Below, in pieces: positions 18,536-26,746 of a stretch of DNA of 64,000 bases. The DNA is taken from assembly GCA_034430155.1 (NCBI GenBank), contig DAOUET010000048.1:24144-88143 (forward strand), read 5' to 3'. Made by a program: the position numbers and the translations under genes. Every line of letters starts with the position of its first letter. Position 1 is the stretch's first letter. Under the pieces are notes generated by a model that worked only from the letters and a program-made list of their open reading frames with translations, ran no database searches and had not been told where the DNA came from. This DNA is from DAOUET01 sp034430155 (GTDB taxonomy: Bacteria > Chloroflexota > Anaerolineae > Anaerolineales > UBA4823).

Positions 18536-19306
18536 TTAACTTGTCAATCTTTGCCGGATCACACGCATTGCGAAGACAGGAATACCGACGAGATAACGCC
18601 TCCATTTGCCAACAGGGTCCATGAATAAACGCCACAGCCATTCCAAGGACAACGCATTCATCCAGGATGGGACGCTTGGTTCAAGACCGGCGATATTATC
18701 AAATAAAGCTCCTACAGCCCAAAAGATCTTTGCGGGGATGTCATCCCGGTGAGTCGAGATCCATTGCTCCTGAAGTGGGCTTCCCATGCCGATGAAGATC
18801 ACATCCGGTCTCTCCCGGTGGAGATCGCTCAAAGTTTGAGTCTCATCTTTTTCAACAAAAAATCCATCACAAACACCGACAATCTTCAAATCCGGCCATC
18901 TCTTCATAAGACGTGCGCGGGCTCGCCCCGCGATGCCCGGGGATCCAGCGATGATATAAAATCTCAGATCCTGCTTTACCGACAGATCACAAAAATCATA
19001 AATCCACTCGCGCCCAGTGATCTTCTCTAATTTGCAACCGTTCAGGAAGCGGCTGGCCCAAACACCACCGATACCATCCGAGTAGACCAGGTCAGCCTGG
19101 TTGAGCAAGGATTGGAAAGAGGCCTGCCTATAAGCTAAATTCAGACAATGGGCGTTTACGTAAGTAATGGTGCGCTTCTTATTACCCTGAACCCAGACCG
19201 TTATTGTCTGGAGAAGCTTCTCTTTACTCATACAGTTTACGTTTACGCCCAGGATATTTACGCAACCCGAATCCATAGCTTCTCTTCCAACCAGGCTTGC
19301 CAACAT
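18536..19306 (-). CDS. WecG/TagA/CpsF family glycosyltransferase
   Basis: 256 residues. Signature motifs: TYVNAHCLNLAYR, LVYSDGIGGVWASRFL, TGREWIYDF, FIGMGSPLQEQWI, VGALFDNIAG and SLEWLWRLFMDPVGKWRRYL. The family transfers an N-acetylaminosugar (ManNAc or ManNAcA type) to a lipid-linked GlcNAc in enterobacterial common antigen, wall teichoic acid or capsule synthesis. ATG 19306 starts immediately after the flippase-like gene's stop (19308), indicating translational coupling. Met11 (19276) is an alternative start. Confidence 0.9.
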   Translation of the reverse strand: MLASLVGREAMDSGCVNILGVNVNCMSKEKLLQTITVWVQGNKKRTITYVNAHCLNLAYRQASFQSLLNQADLVYSDGIGGVWASRFLNGCKLEKITGREWIYDFCDLSVKQDLRFYIIAGSPGIAGRARARLMKRWPDLKIVGVCDGFFVEKDETQTLSDLHRERPDVIFIGMGSPLQEQWISTHRDDIPAKIFWAVGALFDNIAGLEPSVPSWMNALSLEWLWRLFMDPVGKWRRYLVGIPVFAMRVIRQRLTS

Positions 19307-19307
19307 A

Positions 19308-20351
19308 TTATTTCTCAGATACCTGTTCGGACGTGGGCAGTTCCGCTGACAATGGTTTCAGATCTTTCATACCACCTGAAGCTCCCGATAATGAGAAAAA
19401 TAACAATCCAAGCAAGGTAGTAGGCAACATGACGATACCATGAAGCAGGATGCCATAACTAAACCCGGTCGTTTGTTCGATGCCAAAAATCCCCAAGGCT
19501 AACACACAAATGTATTCAAATACGCCAAACCGCCCCGGGACGGAGGGGATCGATATGCCCGCCTGAAGGGCGATCAAAATAAGGAGTGAGGCGGTCAGGG
19601 GAAGGCGAATCCCGAGGGCCATTAAAGTAAGGTGGTTGTTCAAAACCGCGGTCCCCCATATTAAAGCTGACCAGAGAGCAAGTTTAAGCAAATCTTGCCG
19701 GCTCTGCAATACATCTAAGCTTGCCAGTGCAGATAGAAATTTGTTGTTAGCGAAGGTCTTAATACGCTCTGGAAAATAAGCGATGATTGCTCCACCAATT
19801 CTGACAACCCAATCACGTTTAAAGGTGATGATAAAGGTGGCGATTGAGATCGCCAGGGCCAAACCAGCAAAGGTAAAGCCTGATTCGCTCACCCAGGCTG
19901 GTAGAGGGATCAAAAATAAAAGGAAAACGAACAGAAATGCATACGAAAGCATGTCGAGGATCTTTTCAATCAGGACTGTGCCTAGAATAAAGACACGTCC
20001 AGGGCCAAACCCACCGATGGTATAAGCCCGGCTAAGATCGCCGATCCTAGCAGGATAGATGGTATTCAACATTTGCCCTACCAAAAGTGCTGAAAAGGTT
20101 TTGGAAACTAGGATTTCCCTTCCACGCTTCCCCATTAGAACTTTCCACCGGATTGTCTTTCCTAAGGTGTTGATCCCCACGCTAAGTAACGCCAGCGCTA
20201 CAAATTTGATGTCTGCCAGGGAAAGCACTTGCCATACCTCCTGGAGCGAAACATCCCGAAGGGCGAGGTACAGGGAAAGAAGGCTGATCAAGACTGCAAT
20301 CCCACCCCGGAAATAGCTAGATGAAATTAGTCTCTTTACCACTGATTTCAT
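19308..20351 (-). CDS. Flippase-like membrane protein (LPG synthase TM / UPF0104)
   Basis: I chose the ATG at 20351 (347 residues), preceded by an AAGAGAT ribosome site; a TTG at 20414 would force a 52-bp overlap with the upstream gene. About eight membrane helices and the family blocks LNTIYPARIGDLSRAY and GISIPSVPGRFGVFEY mark the lysylphosphatidylglycerol synthase transmembrane/AglD-like family. Members of this group act as lipid-linked oligosaccharide flippases or in lipid transfer. Within this operon, between the polymerase and a glycosyltransferase, a role in moving the lipid-linked repeat is plausible (inference). Confidence 0.82.
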   Translation of the reverse strand: MKSVVKRLISSSYFRGGIAVLISLLSLYLALRDVSLQEVWQVLSLADIKFVALALLSVGINTLGKTIRWKVLMGKRGREILVSKTFSALLVGQMLNTIYPARIGDLSRAYTIGGFGPGRVFILGTVLIEKILDMLSYAFLFVFLLFLIPLPAWVSESGFTFAGLALAISIATFIITFKRDWVVRIGGAIIAYFPERIKTFANNKFLSALASLDVLQSRQDLLKLALWSALIWGTAVLNNHLTLMALGIRLPLTASLLILIALQAGISIPSVPGRFGVFEYICVLALGIFGIEQTTGFSYGILLHGIVMLPTTLLGLLFFSLSGASGGMKDLKPLSAELPTSEQVSEK

Positions 20352-20362
20352 CTTAAATCTCT

Positions 20363-21604
20363 TCAGGTAACGTATATGGTCCAAGCGGCCATGGTCAATC
20401 CCCACAAAGCCCAAACAATGGGGGCCGGGCGCACCATCCCCCAGGTAACCGCATCCGTCAATCCGTGTACCAGTAGGGCTATTTGGCTACCCAGGAAACC
20501 TGTTCCAACCCCCATGATCCATTTCTGATTTAGGGAGCGCCCCCTGTAGTAAATTTGCCAGGAGATCACTAGCACCAGGGCGGATATCGCCAGCCAGGAC
20601 ACCAATCCTGGAATGCCCATGTCAACCGCTACTTGTAGAAACAAATTATGAGCATGGGGTACACTGCCCGAAACAGTTAGAAAGAACGGGTAAAGGACAC
20701 TTTCAATTTCCTTGTACAAACCCATGCCAATTCCAGTAAATGGAAAGTCTTGTATCATGTAGATTGCCCGGGACCATATTTCAGCGCGCCCCTGGATTCC
20801 ACCGATTGCATCGTTGGCGGTGACAATTTGGAGAAGTTGCTGCGGCCCAATCATGACAATCGCCACGACGACCAATAGCAGTGCCAATGACAAAGCCAGC
20901 CATCCCTGCCGCCATCGCAATAAAGCGAGCAAGGCAAGTGCAGCAGCAAACCCCATCCAGGCGCCCCGGGATTTTGTAAGGATCAGAACGCCAGTCATCG
21001 CCAGGATTGCCATCACAAGTAAAAGACGATCAATCCGTCCCAACTCCTGCCAAGCAAATATGATTAACGCTAACACAATCGGCAAGATTATCACCAGGCT
21101 TCCAGCCATTACGTTGGGGTGAACGGTATCAGCGAGAAGCTGGGGTAAGCGTGAATATAAGGATTCAGGAACGAACGGCAGTTTGGCTTCAGATGGCCAT
21201 TCGACACCGACCGCCGCGATGAGAACCAGACCCAATCCGGCGGCGGCTAGGCCGAGAATCATGAGATGAAACCTGGGTGAGGTTGTTACCCAGTTGATGA
21301 TGGCATAATAAAGAGCTATGCCGGTAAGTAACCGGTAAACCTGGGGATAGGTTATATCTGGTAGGGAGGTAGCCCATAAAGTCACCAGAATCATCAATAC
21401 AAGCAACCCGATAGCCCAATCAGCTGGAGTCCTCCGGCTTAACCGCCCATGCGCCACCCATCGTACCAACCAGAAAAACGCGGAAACGCCAACAGCTATG
21501 GGGAGTAAGCGGGTCATAACCAGGCTAGCACCAATTACAATGGCAACCAACCAGATTTCAACCGAGGTTAGAAACAAGGCATATTTCTTATACTGCAGCA
21601 CCAT
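20363..21604 (-). CDS. O-antigen ligase/polymerase family membrane protein (Wzy/WaaL-like)
   Basis: 413 residues with about 11 membrane helices and a large periplasmic loop. The loop holds LADTVHPNVMAGSLVIILP and later SGSVPHAHNLFLQVAVDMGIPG, the H-x-N-x-x-L signature of the Wzy_C/O-antigen ligase superfamily. Predicted to polymerise or ligate lipid-linked sugar repeats at the outer face of the membrane. It is the first structural gene after the NusG paralogue in this minus-strand cluster and is followed within 12 bp by the flippase-like gene. Confidence 0.85.
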   Translation of the reverse strand: MVLQYKKYALFLTSVEIWLVAIVIGASLVMTRLLPIAVGVSAFFWLVRWVAHGRLSRRTPADWAIGLLVLMILVTLWATSLPDITYPQVYRLLTGIALYYAIINWVTTSPRFHLMILGLAAAGLGLVLIAAVGVEWPSEAKLPFVPESLYSRLPQLLADTVHPNVMAGSLVIILPIVLALIIFAWQELGRIDRLLLVMAILAMTGVLILTKSRGAWMGFAAALALLALLRWRQGWLALSLALLLVVVAIVMIGPQQLLQIVTANDAIGGIQGRAEIWSRAIYMIQDFPFTGIGMGLYKEIESVLYPFFLTVSGSVPHAHNLFLQVAVDMGIPGLVSWLAISALVLVISWQIYYRGRSLNQKWIMGVGTGFLGSQIALLVHGLTDAVTWGMVRPAPIVWALWGLTMAAWTIYVT

Positions 21605-21932
21605 TCAATTACCCAAATCAGAAAGATCACTTATTTCCAGTAAACAGATTCCCAAACACCCGAACCAAACATATGACCAGCACCAGCTAACAATGCTAAT
21701 GTCAGCATGGCGTTGGTCACCGGAGGATCGTTACTATTTCCGAAGTATCATGAGCTGCCATACTGACCAGACTTTAGAAGCACACAGGCACATGGGGATA
21801 TCCTAGCAACCAGAGGATATGTCCTCGACAAAGATTGTTAATCAGCTGACTTCCTGCGACACCTATCCCTTCGCGAGATACACTTATCTTAACGTAAATA
21901 CCGATATGGCTGTCTCTTATCCTAAAGAACTG
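21605..21932. other. Gap between NusG paralogue and polymerase gene
   Basis: 328 bp without a gene, between two genes of the same (minus) strand. No terminator, tRNA or repeat was identified. Given the antiterminator-type gene just upstream, this stretch could hold a recruitment or pause signal, but no known ops-like element was recognised. Confidence 0.35.
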
Positions 21933-22445
21933 CTATGAATTCCTATTGCGCTCGATTTGCCCTGCTTGTAGCTCAATGGGTATATGTCGATCACTGAGCA
22001 TTTTTATCAACACTTTAACGCGCTCGCTCCCCGGCAGACGATGGTCAAAAATAGCTTCATAACCAGCGAAGGGACCCTCGCTGATCCTCACGTGATCTCC
22101 ACGCTTTAAACCGTCGAAAAGTTCTCCACCAGCTTCGGCGATCTGCTCTACGCGCTTGCGAATGGCATGGATTAAATTATCGGGAACAGGGGCGGGCTCA
22201 CCATCGAAGTTTACTAAGCCAATGGCGTGTGGCATCCACTGGAATGTAGAGAGACCGGTTTCGTCCAGGTTCACTTGAACAAACATATAACCAGGAAAAT
22301 ATGGCTTTAATTTTTTCGAACGAGGGTTAACGGGTTGCACACGCAAACGCGGAAAAAACACCTCAAACCCCTGAGCGGAGGCTTGCCGCCAGAGCACCTC
22401 TTCTTTACGTGGCTTGCTTCGTAGCGCGTACCACTGGGTTGTCAT
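21933..22445 (-). CDS. NusG/RfaH-family transcription antiterminator paralogue
   Basis: 170 residues. The N-terminal NGN domain (MTTQWYALRSKPRKEEVLWR... KPYFPGYMFVQVNL) is followed by a C-terminal KOW region (LKRGDHVRISEGPFAGYEAI). NusG-family proteins bind RNA polymerase and raise processivity. The location at the head of a polysaccharide operon rather than beside secE/rplK points to a specialised paralogue of the RfaH/UpxY/LoaP kind, dedicated to reading through this long cluster (inference). Its own leader carries a hairpin with a U-tract (22530-22567). ATG start at 22445. Confidence 0.85.
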   Translation of the reverse strand: MTTQWYALRSKPRKEEVLWRQASAQGFEVFFPRLRVQPVNPRSKKLKPYFPGYMFVQVNLDETGLSTFQWMPHAIGLVNFDGEPAPVPDNLIHAIRKRVEQIAEAGGELFDGLKRGDHVRISEGPFAGYEAIFDHRLPGSERVKVLIKMLSDRHIPIELQAGQIERNRNS

Positions 22446-22529
22446 TCATTCACTCCTTGAGAGTAGCGAGGATGCAAGAATTCGATATAAGGCAACCCCA
22501 GCGACATTCCCTTGTCGGGTAGAATTTAC

Positions 22530-22567
22530 AAAAAATTCGCTTCGTGGGATTTTCCACCTCTCCGAAG
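22530..22567 (-). promoter_or_regulatory. Possible attenuator in NusG-paralogue leader
   Basis: On the minus strand a stem CTTC...GTGG/CCAC...GAAG (22567 to 22540, with a 6-base bulge) is followed after four bases by TTTTTT (22535-22530). It lies about 85-120 bases before the start codon. The stem is short, so this is a weak candidate for a terminator that regulates the antiterminator gene. Confidence 0.35.
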
Positions 22568-22599
22568 AGAATTCGCTCGAGCAACTGGATAGCCATTGT

Positions 22600-22638
22600 A
22601 ACACTTAATCCATTCACCTATGTTTCGGCAACACTTAA
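22600..22638. repeat. Direct repeat of a 9-mer upstream of NusG paralogue
   Basis: AACACTTAA occurs at 22600-22608 and again at 22630-22638, exactly 30 bp apart (about three helical turns), in the probable promoter region of the minus-strand cluster. Could be a regulator-binding pair, or chance. Confidence 0.3.
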
Positions 22639-22648
22639 AATTTTACCC

Positions 22649-22669
22649 GGCTATAAAAGCGCTATAGCC
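22649..22669 (-). terminator. Hairpin after the glycolytic operon
   Basis: Perfect 7-bp stem GGCTATA/TATAGCC with a 7-base loop, 16 bases beyond the stop of the M50 gene (minus strand), followed by GGGTAAAATTTT. A weak intrinsic terminator separating the gap-pgk-tpiA-M50 unit from the NusG-headed unit. Confidence 0.4.
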
Positions 22670-22684
22670 CGATAATCAACGATC

Positions 22685-23485
22685 TCAGACAACTTTCGTA
22701 CTGATCACCCTCATTAAAAGGTTCCTGAAAGCCCAGAAGGGAATTAGAAGAATCAAATGAATACAGGCGCTTATCCCAAATACAAGGGTTAGAGAATGTA
22801 ATATTTGGTTTATAGTCGGAGCCAACCGTGAAATAAGCCAAGGACCAGCACCGGCCAATGAAGCCAGGCCAATAATAATTCCTGCCATGATAGCTATAGG
22901 TAACCAAGAACGCCGATCAGAAGCAGATGGAAGCATTGTGCTGCTCACAGCAAAAGTCAGGTAAAACCACAACCAAAAATCAGGCCGGTCTGGCAATTTC
23001 ATGAGCATCTCCACCAGGGCAATCCAATCACTACGGGCAAAACCATCCCACAAAGTCATAAGCCCCAACGGAACCAAACTGGCGTATATTACGAAGCCGC
23101 TGCCCGTTAGAAGAGGAGCGCTTCCGATGATAGCATCGCGCAGCACGTCCACATTTGCTGTCTCAACGAAACCCAATCGTAAACGACCGTCTGGGAGAGC
23201 TTGGGGCAATAGGGAAAATTTACCAGTTTGGACCCCCAATAAACGCGCCGTAATGAAATGCCCAATTTCATGCAGCAGCACACCTGGCAAGAGCAATAAT
23301 GAAAAAAGCGCCAGAGCAACGTCTACCCGGCGAGTGACCAACAAGAGTAATGCCTGAGTCTCAAAGTGCAGACGCCTCTGTAATAAGGTGAGCACCACCA
23401 ATAGAATGATAAGCCATGCAAGAGCTATGAACCCATCCACGAAATCACTGACCAGCCAGGTACCCCTGAGCTGCAGCTTGAGCAA
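22685..23485 (-). CDS. M50-like membrane metalloprotease
   Basis: 266 residues with about six membrane helices. The zinc motif HEIGH lies inside a hydrophobic stretch (LLLLPGVLLHEIGHFITARLL), as in site-2 proteases (M50). The usual second motif (LDG/NPDG) is not obvious, so activity is uncertain. The start is unclear: the TTG at 23485 overlaps the end of tpiA by 41 bases, while a GTG at 23440 begins four bases after the tpiA stop and is attractive. Either way it is tightly linked to the glycolytic genes, which gives no functional clue. Confidence 0.65.
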   Translation of the reverse strand: MLKLQLRGTWLVSDFVDGFIALAWLIILLVVLTLLQRRLHFETQALLLLVTRRVDVALALFSLLLLPGVLLHEIGHFITARLLGVQTGKFSLLPQALPDGRLRLGFVETANVDVLRDAIIGSAPLLTGSGFVIYASLVPLGLMTLWDGFARSDWIALVEMLMKLPDRPDFWLWFYLTFAVSSTMLPSASDRRSWLPIAIMAGIIIGLASLAGAGPWLISRLAPTINQILHSLTLVFGISACIHLILLIPFWAFRNLLMRVISTKVV

Positions 23486-24221
23486 TTTTAATGAACTCAG
23501 CGGCCTTCAAACTGGCGCCGCCCACCAAGGCACCATCAATATCAGATTGGAGGAAGAAATCAGCAGCATTCTCCGCCTTGACCGAGCCTCCATATAAAAT
23601 CCTTACTGCCTCAGCCACCTCCTGCCCATATAATTCAGCTATTGACGAGCGGACGACCCCACCAATGACAGTATTTGCCCCCTGTGCTGTAGCAGCACGA
23701 CCAGTCCCAATTGCCCAAATTGGCTCGTAAGCGATTACCAAGGTGCTGCCATCAGTAATATCTATCCTGGCAAGCCCTTCCTTGATCTGGCGGAGAATCA
23801 CCTCCTCGGTAAGCCTCGCTTCATTCTCTTGTAACGTCTCACCCACACAGACGATAGGCACAATGCCATGGGAAAGCGCAGATTGCACTTTACGGTTGAC
23901 CGTGGAATCCGTTTCACCAAAATAAGCGCGCCGTTCAGAATGCCCAATGATAACGTACTTACATAGCTCAGCCACCATCGATGGCGATACCTCGCCAGTA
24001 AAGGCGCCAGCAATCTCCCAATGCATATTCTGAGCGCCTAAGGCAATATCAGTTCCTGCCAAAAGGGCAGAAACCGCCAACAAGGTAGTGAAAGGAGGAC
24101 AGAGCACCCGGTCTATGCCTGAGACAGCCTGCAAGCCAGGCACCATTTCAGAGACTAAGTGGCGAGCTTCTGCCACGGTTTTATGCATCTTCCAATTACC
24201 TGCCACGAATGGTTTACGCAT
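23445..24221 (-). CDS. tpiA: Triose-phosphate isomerase
   Basis: 258 residues; interconverts dihydroxyacetone phosphate and glyceraldehyde 3-phosphate. Shows the N-terminal FVAGNWKMHKT (catalytic Asn/Lys), IIGHSERRAYFGE (electrophilic His), VIAYEPIWAIGTG (catalytic Glu) and the phosphate-binding YGGSVKAENA and DGALVGGASL. ATG 24221 has a GAGGT ribosome site. Third gene of the gap-pgk-tpiA series; a minus-strand TATAAT at 24276-24271 may give it an extra promoter, and a 14-bp hairpin lies between it and pgk. Confidence 0.97.
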   Translation of the reverse strand: MRKPFVAGNWKMHKTVAEARHLVSEMVPGLQAVSGIDRVLCPPFTTLLAVSALLAGTDIALGAQNMHWEIAGAFTGEVSPSMVAELCKYVIIGHSERRAYFGETDSTVNRKVQSALSHGIVPIVCVGETLQENEARLTEEVILRQIKEGLARIDITDGSTLVIAYEPIWAIGTGRAATAQGANTVIGGVVRSSIAELYGQEVAEAVRILYGGSVKAENAADFFLQSDIDGALVGGASLKAAEFIKIAQAAAQGYLAGQ

Positions 24222-24300
24222 TTTTTTACCTCAATGTTTGGATGTAAAATAACTTTGAGAAGAGGGTGCAATTATATTAAATTTTCGTTCTCAGGGAAAT

Positions 24301-24342
24301 ATGCGGGTTTTCGCATTAGCTATGAAAGGCGAAAACCCGCAT
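24301..24342. terminator. 14-bp hairpin between pgk and tpiA
   Basis: Perfect inverted repeat ATGCGGGTTTTCGC / GCGAAAACCCGCAT with a 14-base loop, 29 bases beyond the pgk stop. No U-tract follows on the minus strand. It is more likely a stability or processing hairpin, or a partial terminator, than a strong stop; it may set different expression of pgk and tpiA. Confidence 0.5.
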
Positions 24343-24370
24343 TCCGATTCAATAAATTAGCCAGGTTGCA

Positions 24371-25549
24371 TTACGACTTGTCTTGCAAGGCAGCAAGCCC
24401 AGGGAGTTCTCTGCCTTCCAGCATCTCCAAAGAGGCGCCCCCTCCAGTTGAGATATGGGTAATCTTGTCTGCCACACCCGCTTTTTGTACCGCTGCGACC
24501 GAATCGCCGCCACCAACAATCGATGTGGCTTTTGAGCTTGCAACCGCTTTCGCCAGGTTAAAAGTGCCTTCTGCAAAGCGAGGAAATTCGAATACACCCA
24601 TGGGTCCATTCCAGACCACCGTGCCAGCATCGGCAATCACCTTACCGAACGATTTCACTGTCTCCGGCCCGATATCCAATATCCTCCAACCAACGGGGAC
24701 GGGACCCATGGCCATCGTCTTTTTCTCAGCATCCTCTGCAAATTTGTCCGCGATGACCACATCCACAGGCAATCGGAGATGGTTGCCGCCCTCTTTGAGT
24801 AGTTCTCGAGCAGTCTCCAAGGCGTCATCCTCCACGAGGGAATCCCCTACCGGGTAGCCCTGAGCTTTGAAGAAGGTGTTTGCCATACCTCCACCGATGA
24901 GGACTTGATCGGCATTCTTCAGCAAATTCCGGATAACACCAATCTTGTCACTGACCTTGGCGCCTCCCAAGATGGCGACAAAGGGTCGTTCTGGGTCCGC
25001 AATAGCCTGACCCAGGTAGCGAATCTCCTTCTCCATCAAAAATCCTGCCACCGATGGCAGATAATGAGTCACACCTTCGGTTGAGGCGTGGGCGCGATGT
25101 GCCGAACCAAAGGCATCGTCGACAAACACCTGTGCCAGTGAAGCCATCTGTTTTGCAAGTTCAGGATCATTCTTAGTCTCTCCCTCGTGGAAACGGGTAT
25201 TTTCCAGCACCAGGACCTGCCCCGGTTTGAGGGAGCTGGCAGATTTCTCTGCAACAGGACCGATACAATCCTCGGTAAAGGCAACTGGCTTCCCAAGCAG
25301 ATCACTGAGGGGTTCAACAACCGGTCGAAGGGAAAATTCTGGCTTTGCTTGACCTTTTGGCCGTCCTAAATGGGAACAAAGGATCAAGCTGGCGCCCTGA
25401 TCAAGCAGGTAATTAAGCGTTGGCAGGGCAGCCCGGATGCGAGAATCATCAGTCACCTTGCCGTCCTTAACGGGCACGTTGAAGTCAACCCGCACTAACA
25501 CGCGTTTGTCTTTTACATCAATATCTTTAACCGTCTTCTTGTTAAACAT
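24371..25549 (-). CDS. pgk: Phosphoglycerate kinase
   Basis: 392 residues from ATG 25549; an in-frame ATG at 25570 would include the GGAGGG ribosome site (25559-25554) in the coding region, so the inner start is preferred. Typical PGK sequence: RVLVRVDFNVPVKDG, ILCSHLGRPKG, LENTRFHEGE, FVDDAFGSAHRAHAST and the nucleotide-binding GGGDSVAAV near the C-terminus. Makes ATP from 1,3-bisphosphoglycerate. Lies 69 bp downstream of gap on the same strand. Confidence 0.97.
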   Translation of the reverse strand: MFNKKTVKDIDVKDKRVLVRVDFNVPVKDGKVTDDSRIRAALPTLNYLLDQGASLILCSHLGRPKGQAKPEFSLRPVVEPLSDLLGKPVAFTEDCIGPVAEKSASSLKPGQVLVLENTRFHEGETKNDPELAKQMASLAQVFVDDAFGSAHRAHASTEGVTHYLPSVAGFLMEKEIRYLGQAIADPERPFVAILGGAKVSDKIGVIRNLLKNADQVLIGGGMANTFFKAQGYPVGDSLVEDDALETARELLKEGGNHLRLPVDVVIADKFAEDAEKKTMAMGPVPVGWRILDIGPETVKSFGKVIADAGTVVWNGPMGVFEFPRFAEGTFNLAKAVASSKATSIVGGGDSVAAVQKAGVADKITHISTGGGASLEMLEGRELPGLAALQDKS

Positions 25550-25617
25550 ACAGCCCTCCAGACCAAACATTGCCTAGGGTAAGGTGGAAGTACCGACTTC
25601 CCTTGTTTACCCTAACC

Positions 25618-26652
25618 TCAGAGTGATTTGGCCATCTTTGCAGCGAGGTCGGCTGTGCGGACTGAATAACCCCATTCGTTGTCATACCAGGCTACAACTT
25701 TAACCATGGTGCTATCCATTACCATATTAGATAAGGCATCGATTATTGAGGATCGCGGGTCCCCTTTATAATCCATGGAAACCAAAGGCTCTTCAGAGTA
25801 GCCCAAAATCCCCTTCATGGGTCCTTCAGCCGCAGCCTTGAATGCCGCGTTCAGGCCCTCCAAGCTGGTCGATTTCTCCACTTCGACCACAAAATCAACA
25901 ATCGACACGGTCGGAGTGGGTACGCGCAGGGCGAAGCCGTCAAATTTACCCTTAAGATCAGGGATCACCAGGGCCAACGCCTTGGCCGCCCCGGTGGTGG
26001 TTGGGATAATATTCAAGCCAGCAGCCCGCGCTCGACGCAGGTCTTTATGAGCCAAATCCAGAATGCGCTGGTCATTGGTGTAGGAATGGATGGTTGTCAT
26101 CAAACCGCGGATAATCCGGAAATTATCATGAACCACCTTGGCAGCCGGTGCCAGGCAGTTGGTGGTGCAAGAGGCATTAGAGACGACATGATGCTTGGCC
26201 GGATCGTACTGCTCATCATTGACACCGAGCACAACCGTAAGATCCTCATTTTTTGCGGGCGATGAAATAATAACTTTCTTAGCACCACCCTGCTCAATAT
26301 GGACGTTCGCGCCGGGTTTTCCCTTGGAGGGATCTCCCTTGGCATCCCTGAAGACACCCGTCGATTCGATCACGATCGTGACTCCCAGATCCTTCCAGGG
26401 CAATTTGCCAGGATCTTTTTCAGCGAACACCTTAATGCGCTTACCATCTACCAGCAGGTCACCATTCTGAACTTCTACCGTACCCGGATAGATGCCATAA
26501 TTTGAATCGTACTTGAATAAATGGGCGTTGGTCTCAGCATCAAACAGATCGTTTACTGCGACCACCACAAGCTGATCGCTGTGAAAATCATTCACCGCTT
26601 TCAAGACCTGTCTTCCTATGCGGCCAAAACCATTGATGCCTATTTTTGTCAT
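25618..26652 (-). CDS. gap: Glyceraldehyde-3-phosphate dehydrogenase, type I
   Basis: 344 residues from ATG 26652: the first ATG (26658) abuts GGAGG, whereas the second lies six bases after it. Rossmann start KIGINGFGRIGRQ, catalytic Cys in SNASCTTNCLAPAAKV, and the C-terminal WYDNEWGYSVR. Oxidises glyceraldehyde 3-phosphate with NAD(P) and phosphate. First gene of the gap-pgk-tpiA operon, directly downstream of yvcK. Confidence 0.97.
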   Translation of the reverse strand: MTKIGINGFGRIGRQVLKAVNDFHSDQLVVVAVNDLFDAETNAHLFKYDSNYGIYPGTVEVQNGDLLVDGKRIKVFAEKDPGKLPWKDLGVTIVIESTGVFRDAKGDPSKGKPGANVHIEQGGAKKVIISSPAKNEDLTVVLGVNDEQYDPAKHHVVSNASCTTNCLAPAAKVVHDNFRIIRGLMTTIHSYTNDQRILDLAHKDLRRARAAGLNIIPTTTGAAKALALVIPDLKGKFDGFALRVPTPTVSIVDFVVEVEKSTSLEGLNAAFKAAAEGPMKGILGYSEEPLVSMDYKGDPRSSIIDALSNMVMDSTMVKVVAWYDNEWGYSVRTADLAAKMAKSL

Positions 26653-26694
26653 TGTCATCCTCCAATCTTGAGTTTTTTCGTATTTAGTTTAATA

Positions 26695-26708
26695 TCGGCA
26701 GCTGCCGA
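26695..26708. promoter_or_regulatory. Perfect 14-bp palindrome upstream of gap
   Basis: TCGGCAGCTGCCGA, a loop-less dyad 43 bp before the gap start codon and just after the end of yvcK. Its position fits an operator for the glycolytic operon. It does not look like a terminator because the arms are continuous and no U-tract follows. Confidence 0.4.
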
Positions 26709-26746
26709 ATGATTTGCGAGAATACGCTATTCGCCCACTAAAGCAT

